NCBI GenBank assembly: GCA_964640855.1
Contig: CAZXIX010000009.1
Coordinates: 1-64,000, forward strand
Origin: JAJDFU01 sp964640855
GTDB taxonomy: Bacteria; Bacteroidota; Bacteroidia; Chitinophagales; Saprospiraceae
DNA: 64,000 nucleotides
Reading direction: 5' to 3'
Positions 60,345-64,000 of the stretch are shown in pieces (position 1 is the first letter of the stretch; the number at the start of each line of letters is the position of its first letter). A program made the position numbers and the translations under genes. The notes below the pieces were generated by a model, which was not told the origin of the DNA, searched no databases, and saw only the letters and a list, made by a program, of their open reading frames with translations.

Positions 60345-60524
60345 CCGGCTGCAATTCCGAAAAACCCAGCGTTCTAATACACAGATCCCCGATACCCTGA
60401 CGAAGCGAATCTTACTTATTCCAGGATTCGGATCTTTCCCACGCTTGTCAGGATCTCCGCTGCGCTCCGACCCGATACCCGTTACCCGTTACCCACTTTC
60501 CCACTCAACCGATCCCGTATCGTC

Positions 60525-61952
60525 CTAACATTCCGCGATATTAATGGCAATATTAGCCGCCAGTCCGCCCAGGGAGGTCTCCTTGTATTTGGTGTTCATA
60601 TCCTGCGAGGTCTGCCACATCGTTTTGACGATGTCATCCAGCGAAACCCGGGCCTTGGCCGGATCGCTCTCCAGGGCAATGTTGGCTGCCGTAATGGCTT
60701 TCACTGCGCCCATGCTGTTGCGCTCAATGCAAGGCACCTGTACGAGCCCGCCGACCGGATCACAAGTCAGGCCCAGGTGGTGCTCCATGGCAATCTCGGC
60801 AGCCATAAGGGCCTGTGCCGGGCTGCCACCCAGGCCCTCGGTCAAAGCAGCAGCGGCCATGGCGGAAGAAACGCCGATCTCCGCCTGACAGCCTCCCATG
60901 GCCGCTGAAATGGTAGATCCTTTTTTGAACAGACTGCCCAATTCGCCCGCCACCAGCAGAAAGTCAACGATCTCCCTGGGCCCGACCGGTTGGCCGGAGA
61001 AACAATAATAGTACATCAACACCGCGGGCAACACGCCGGCAGCCCCATTCGTGGGCGCTGTCACGATCCGGCCGAAATTGGCATTTTCCTCATTGACAGC
61101 CATCGCAAAACTGCCGATCAGCCGGAGGGTCTGAGAAAAGTTTACCGAACAGCTCTTTACCCGCTCTACCCAATCGTGAGCGTTATCGGCATCCAGATCG
61201 CACAGGATCTTCCGGGCCAGGGCCGGGGCACGGCGGTTTACGTGGAGCCCTCCCGGGAGGATCCCTTCTGTATGACACCCCCGAAAGACCGATTCCTTCA
61301 TGACCTGCCAGATCCTCAGCATGCCGGCATCGATCTCCTGATCTGCCCGCCAGATGCGCTCGTTGTGGCGAACTACATCCGCGATCGATCCTCCTACGAT
61401 CTCGCAGTAATCCAGCAGGTCCTTCCCGCTGGTACATGAAAAAGGGAGGTAAAAGCTGCCTGCCATTGGTATGCCTTCCCCTTCTTTTTCTACGAATCCA
61501 CCCCCTGTAGAAAAGTAGGTCTCTTCCTGCAATACCTGGCCTCTGCGGTCGAGCGCATAAAACCGAAGCCCGTTGGCATGATAAGATAAGGCCTCGGAAA
61601 AGTGGAATTGAATATCTGTATCCGGATCAAAGGAAAGGATCTTCCCCCCTTTCAAATGAAGCTTTTTTTCTTGAAAAACCCGGTAGGGAATCTCCTGTAC
61701 CATCTTGACCGGCATGGTGACGGGGTCTTGGCCGGTGAGTCCCAGAAGGATGGCAACATCGGTGCCGTGCCCTTTTCCCGTCAGGGCCAAAGAACCGTAC
61801 AGGGCAACTGTCAACCCTTCTGTTTGGGGAAGGTTTCCGGCTTCTTCCAGTTCACGGACGAAGCGCTCCGCAGCCCGCCAGGGGCCCAGAGTATGGGAAC
61901 TGGAGGGACCAATTCCCACTTTGAGCATGTCGAAAACACTGATTGCCTCCAC
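60525..61952 (-). CDS. sdaA: L-serine ammonia-lyase (L-serine dehydratase), one-chain type
   Basis: 475 residues. Fe-S enzyme converting L-serine to pyruvate and ammonia. N-terminal beta domain with SVFDMLKVGIGPSSSHTLGPWRAAERFV; catalytic alpha domain with APTNGAAGVLPAVLMYYYCF, GSTISAAMGGCQAEIGVSSAMAAAALTEGLGGSP and TCDPVGGLVQVPCIERNSMGAVKA, holding the Cys ligands for the [4Fe-4S] cluster. Length and layout match the E. coli SdaA/SdaB kind. Begins at the first ATG (MEAISVFDML). Alone on the minus strand; nothing else of serine metabolism is adjacent. Confidence 0.95.
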   Translation of the reverse strand: MEAISVFDMLKVGIGPSSSHTLGPWRAAERFVRELEEAGNLPQTEGLTVALYGSLALTGKGHGTDVAILLGLTGQDPVTMPVKMVQEIPYRVFQEKKLHLKGGKILSFDPDTDIQFHFSEALSYHANGLRFYALDRRGQVLQEETYFSTGGGFVEKEGEGIPMAGSFYLPFSCTSGKDLLDYCEIVGGSIADVVRHNERIWRADQEIDAGMLRIWQVMKESVFRGCHTEGILPGGLHVNRRAPALARKILCDLDADNAHDWVERVKSCSVNFSQTLRLIGSFAMAVNEENANFGRIVTAPTNGAAGVLPAVLMYYYCFSGQPVGPREIVDFLLVAGELGSLFKKGSTISAAMGGCQAEIGVSSAMAAAALTEGLGGSPAQALMAAEIAMEHHLGLTCDPVGGLVQVPCIERNSMGAVKAITAANIALESDPAKARVSLDDIVKTMWQTSQDMNTKYKETSLGGLAANIAINIAEC

Positions 61953-62018
61953 AGCTTTTTACATTGCGATCTCGAAAGGCAAAGCAAGGAATTTTGGGGG
62001 AATTTTTCCAGGAAAAGC

Positions 62019-62768
62019 TCACTCCCGAAAACGAAACATGCCTATCCTTCGCTCTACCTCTTCGTTCATCTCGTCAAAAAGAAGGATGGTATAAGCCATG
62101 CCTCTTCCCTCGCGGTACAAGCCGATCAGTTCAGCGTATTTGCGGGGACTGAATCCTTTTTTCGGCTTGAAGCGAAACCGCGTTCCCCAGTCCGCCCGAT
62201 AAGGGTCCAGTTCCGACTCTTCCAGGCGCACGCCCCGTATTTCGGATCCCTCAACGTTGGTTGCCAGATGCATGGCCAGGGAGCTCGTCCGAATATGAGG
62301 AGGAACCAGAACCTCCGGGCCTTCGGGGATAAGATGGATGCGGACCTCCAGTCTTTGCTTCCTATTGTAACGGACGAAATAGGTAGGGAGCAGATCGTTT
62401 CGAGAACGATTTACTGCGCGGTAGCCTTCAACGGGCACGAACAACTCGCCCTGCAGGCTGTCTAGCTGCCGGGAAAAAAGCAGTTCGTTCAGGTTATTTT
62501 GGGCGAGCACAGGCACCGGGCTCAGCAAAAGGAAAAGGAGCAGAGAAACCGCCTGACAGACATTCCAGCGGGTGAAACGAGTTGCGCGCCCGAACCCGAA
62601 AAAGCGGGAGCGAGTCAGGCCGAGTACCGCCGGGAACCCCGGATCAGGGGCGGGCCGGATCGACCCGGATCTTTTCTTTAATGGATTGAATAAGCGCAGG
62701 AGAAGGCTTTCTGCGATTGATCTTGCTTTTAATAAACTCCCGAAAGGACTTTTCGCGGGAAAGGACAT
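62019..62768 (-). CDS. Probable secreted protein of unknown function (start uncertain)
   Basis: Open frame of 249 codons. The credible part is a signal peptide RWNVCQAVSLLLFLLLSPVPVLAQ at about residues 67-90 and a 160-residue mature domain (LNELLFSRQLDSLQGELFVPVEGYRAVNRSRNDLLPTYFVRYNRKQRLEVRIHLIPEG). The region before the signal overlaps the anti-sigma gene by 125 bp in another frame, and no ATG, GTG or TTG lies between; initiation at a rarer codon, or a frame shift in the sequence, is possible. The mature part mixes basic and hydrophobic strands; family not recognised. It follows the sigma and anti-sigma genes on the same strand and may belong to that transcript. Confidence 0.55.
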   Translation of the reverse strand: MSFPAKSPFGSLLKARSIAESLLLRLFNPLKKRSGSIRPAPDPGFPAVLGLTRSRFFGFGRATRFTRWNVCQAVSLLLFLLLSPVPVLAQNNLNELLFSRQLDSLQGELFVPVEGYRAVNRSRNDLLPTYFVRYNRKQRLEVRIHLIPEGPEVLVPPHIRTSSLAMHLATNVEGSEIRGVRLEESELDPYRADWGTRFRFKPKKGFSPRKYAELIGLYREGRGMAYTILLFDEMNEEVERRIGMFRFRE

Positions 62769-62892
62769 TCAGATAGTCCGGATTGGATTTGATCTCATGC
62801 AACAGATCTCGCTCGTCAATTTCACTCAGTTCATTGTCCAGATACATCGTAACCTTTTTCACAAGTTCCTGGTGGTTGAGCTGTGCTCTCAT
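62644..62892 (-). CDS. Anti-sigma factor-like protein without Zn-cysteines
   Basis: 82 residues from ATG 62892: LNHQELVKKVTMYLDNELSEIDERDLLHEIKSNPDYLNVLSREKSFREFIKSKINRRKPS. The VKKVTMYLDNELSE-x-x-x-x-x-L-x-H-E-I start matches the anti-sigma (zf-HC2-like) domains of Bacteroidota. The usual C-x2-C after the His is missing, so Zn is not bound in the usual way. No transmembrane segment. Position right after the ECF sigma gene supports its role as cytosolic anti-sigma factor (inference). The upstream frame to 62994 is not conserved. Confidence 0.72.
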   Translation of the reverse strand: MRAQLNHQELVKKVTMYLDNELSEIDERDLLHEIKSNPDYLNVLSREKSFREFIKSKINRRKPSPALIQSIKEKIRVDPARP

Positions 62893-63070
62893 GATCTGTA
62901 TTTTTTTGTGAATGGAATACGCTCCCGAAAGAGCAGCTACACTTCTTTCAAAACATACTTTTTCCAACCTGCAAATGCAAGTCAGGTTTTTCATTTGGCA
63001 AATGGGAGATTCAAAGCAGCTCGCTGGGGCGGCGAACCGGAAAAGCCATTTTCTCCTATCAAGAGATCTT

Positions 63071-63646
63071 TCAGGAGCGCCGGTCTTTGAAGCCCAGTGA
63101 TTCGGCGTACTCCTTTAGCTTTTCTTTTAACATATTCCGAGCTCGATGCAGACGAGATCTGACGGTACCTATCGGAATATCCACGATCTTGGAAATTTCT
63201 TCGTAGGTGAACCCTTCCACATCGCATAGCAAAAGTACAACCCTGAAATCAACCGGCAAAGTGTTCACTGCATTTGTGACCTCATCCCCCATCATATCCT
63301 GGAACATCTCCTCCCGAAGATCCAGATAACTGCTGTATTTCGGATTGTCCCCCTCATGGTAACTGATGATTTCCTCATAGTCAACCTTGGTCGGACGAGC
63401 ACTTTTCTTTCGGTATTGATTGATGAAGACATTCTTCAGGATCTTAAACAGCCAAGCCTTCGCATTCGTTCCCTCGTGATACCGATCAATGAACCGATAG
63501 GCTTTTAAATAAGTTTCCTGCACCAGGTCGTTGGCATCTTCTTCATTGTACGTCAGGTGGTAAGCAAAGGTATACAAAGCGTCTATCTGAGGCAGGAACT
63601 CCTCCTCAAACACCCGATCATACCTTTGCCGATTTTCCTGATCCAT
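63071..63646 (-). CDS. RNA polymerase sigma factor, ECF subfamily (RpoE-like)
   Basis: 191 residues. Sigma-2 region: LPQIDALYTFAYHLTYNEEDANDLVQETYLKAYRFIDRYHEGTNAKAWLFKILKNVFINQYRKK. Sigma-4 region: VNTLPVDFRVVLLLCDVEGFTYEEISKIVDIPIGTVRSRLHRARNMLKEKL. No sigma-3 domain, as for ECF. Its anti-sigma-like partner follows after 178 bp. In Bacteroidota such pairs control envelope or redox stress genes; the target set cannot be read here. Start at ATG 63646 agrees with the family's short N-terminal tail. Confidence 0.93.
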   Translation of the reverse strand: MDQENRQRYDRVFEEEFLPQIDALYTFAYHLTYNEEDANDLVQETYLKAYRFIDRYHEGTNAKAWLFKILKNVFINQYRKKSARPTKVDYEEIISYHEGDNPKYSSYLDLREEMFQDMMGDEVTNAVNTLPVDFRVVLLLCDVEGFTYEEISKIVDIPIGTVRSRLHRARNMLKEKLKEYAESLGFKDRRS

Positions 63647-63796
63647 AGGTTTTACAATGTAAGTATTTTGACGGGCAATCCGCTCTCCCCTAAAAAAAGA
63701 ACCGGTTCCGGATACCGAAAAGTTTGATGGAAACTCTATTTATAAAGGCAAAAACCAGCCATTCCGGGCACAAAAAGTTGCGCCGGAAAGGGGGGA

Positions 63797-64000
63797 TCAA
63801 ACGGATCGGGGAATCTTTCTGATCTCCGGGACGCAATCCTCGAACCAGATGAGGGGCGTCTGATTTTTATCGCCGGTCCGGGTGTCGCACCAGAAAAAGG
63901 AATAGTAAAGCTGAAGAAAAGGGCGAATTTGCCGAAGCAGGCGGCTCAGCCGTTCTTCTCCTTCGGCGGGCTGATTAAAAATGTGCCGGGTGCGCCAGCA
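63797..64000 (-). CDS. C-terminal part of a gene of unknown function running off the right edge
   Basis: An open frame without an internal stop from base 64000 leftwards to TGA at 63797-63799, 67 codons. It reads, for example, PAEGEERLSRLLRQIRPF, then YYSFFWCDTRTGDKN and IWFEDCVPEIRKIPR. Its start lies outside the window. Trp, Phe and Arg-rich, no low-complexity; looks coding. Family not recognised; probably a cytosolic enzyme or regulator encoded upstream of the ECF sigma gene on the same strand. Confidence 0.5.
   Translation of the reverse strand, partial: CWRTRHIFNQPAEGEERLSRLLRQIRPFLQLYYSFFWCDTRTGDKNQTPLIWFEDCVPEIRKIPRSV

Noticed and set aside
60345..60524. Repeated CCCGTTA units near 60475-60495 as a regulatory array
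   Set aside because: Only two to three imperfect units; it may be chance in a short intergenic region.

Overview
The window is a high-GC (mid-50s % by eye), gene-dense chromosome segment that reads as Bacteroidota, most likely a Saprospiria-type lineage (inference). Reasons: a HmuY-like haem protein with a type IX secretion (T9SS) sorting domain, two TonB-dependent receptors, a HtrA/PPC/fumarylacetoacetase gene set typical of marine Bacteroidota, recurrent -7 boxes of the TAnnTTTG kind (TAGCTTTG, TAACTTTG, TATCTTTT/A), almost no Shine-Dalgarno sequences, and many secreted or lipoprotein versions of common enzymes. A run of 10 N at 38728-38737 shows the source is a draft or binned assembly. 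No rRNA, tRNA, phage, insertion sequence or CRISPR was seen.

Layout. 1-3.0 kb: 5' part of a SusC-like TonB receptor (minus strand), a 582-bp gap with nine copies of an 11-bp tandem repeat, and a TIR protein with two membrane helices. 3.2-6.0 kb: LytTR response regulator and gamma-carbonic anhydrase (minus), divergent from hemN (plus). 6.1-15.5 kb: a long plus-strand run: beta-barrel and lipoprotein pair, then a stress island of three tandem-domain universal stress proteins, a CHAD protein, CbpA/CbpM co-chaperones, a P-loop kinase and a phosphotransferase-fold kinase (split halves of a protein often fused elsewhere), a RibD/DHFR-like reductase and a class II-type deacetylase. 15.5-23.1 kb: a complete minus-strand haem acquisition operon (hmuY, hmuT, hmuU, hmuV, hmuS, a small Cys-rich protein, and a TonB receptor). 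23.4-31.2 kb: P1 peptidase, an acyl-CoA synthetase/GNAT fusion, a K+ channel with RCK domains, a beta-lactamase-fold protein without its catalytic Ser/Lys, a candidate structured RNA with its own terminator, and an EamA exporter.

31.7-36.2 kb: HtrA/DegP protease and phosphoenolpyruvate carboxylase. 36.3-42.9 kb: a TetR-controlled minus-strand envelope operon: TetR (with its palindromic operator), a LolA-like protein, two FtsX-type permeases, a GNAT acetyltransferase, a LolD-type ATPase and an outer-membrane barrel. 43-53.4 kb (plus): metF, a periplasmic protein of unknown role, MarR and its probable target S41 peptidase, a large M14 peptidase, fumarylacetoacetase, PBP4-type DacB, and a methyltransferase-fold lipoprotein. 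53.4-64 kb: nucleotide-pyrophosphatase-like enzyme, an unknown protein, RDD protein with an NhaC antiporter, a serine hydrolase carrying what looks like a remnant of a GH3 protein, a DJ-1/PfpI lipoprotein, L-serine dehydratase, and an ECF sigma/anti-sigma pair with a downstream secreted protein; a partial gene runs off the right edge.

How it may work together (inference): hemN, the haem operon, the stress-protein island and the acyl-CoA synthetase/GNAT plus deacetylase pair look like a low-oxygen/energy-stress neighbourhood in which protein acetylation and nucleotide-binding stress proteins are co-located. The TetR and MarR loci have recognisable operators next to or overlapping their own start codons, so two local regulatory circuits can be read directly from the DNA.
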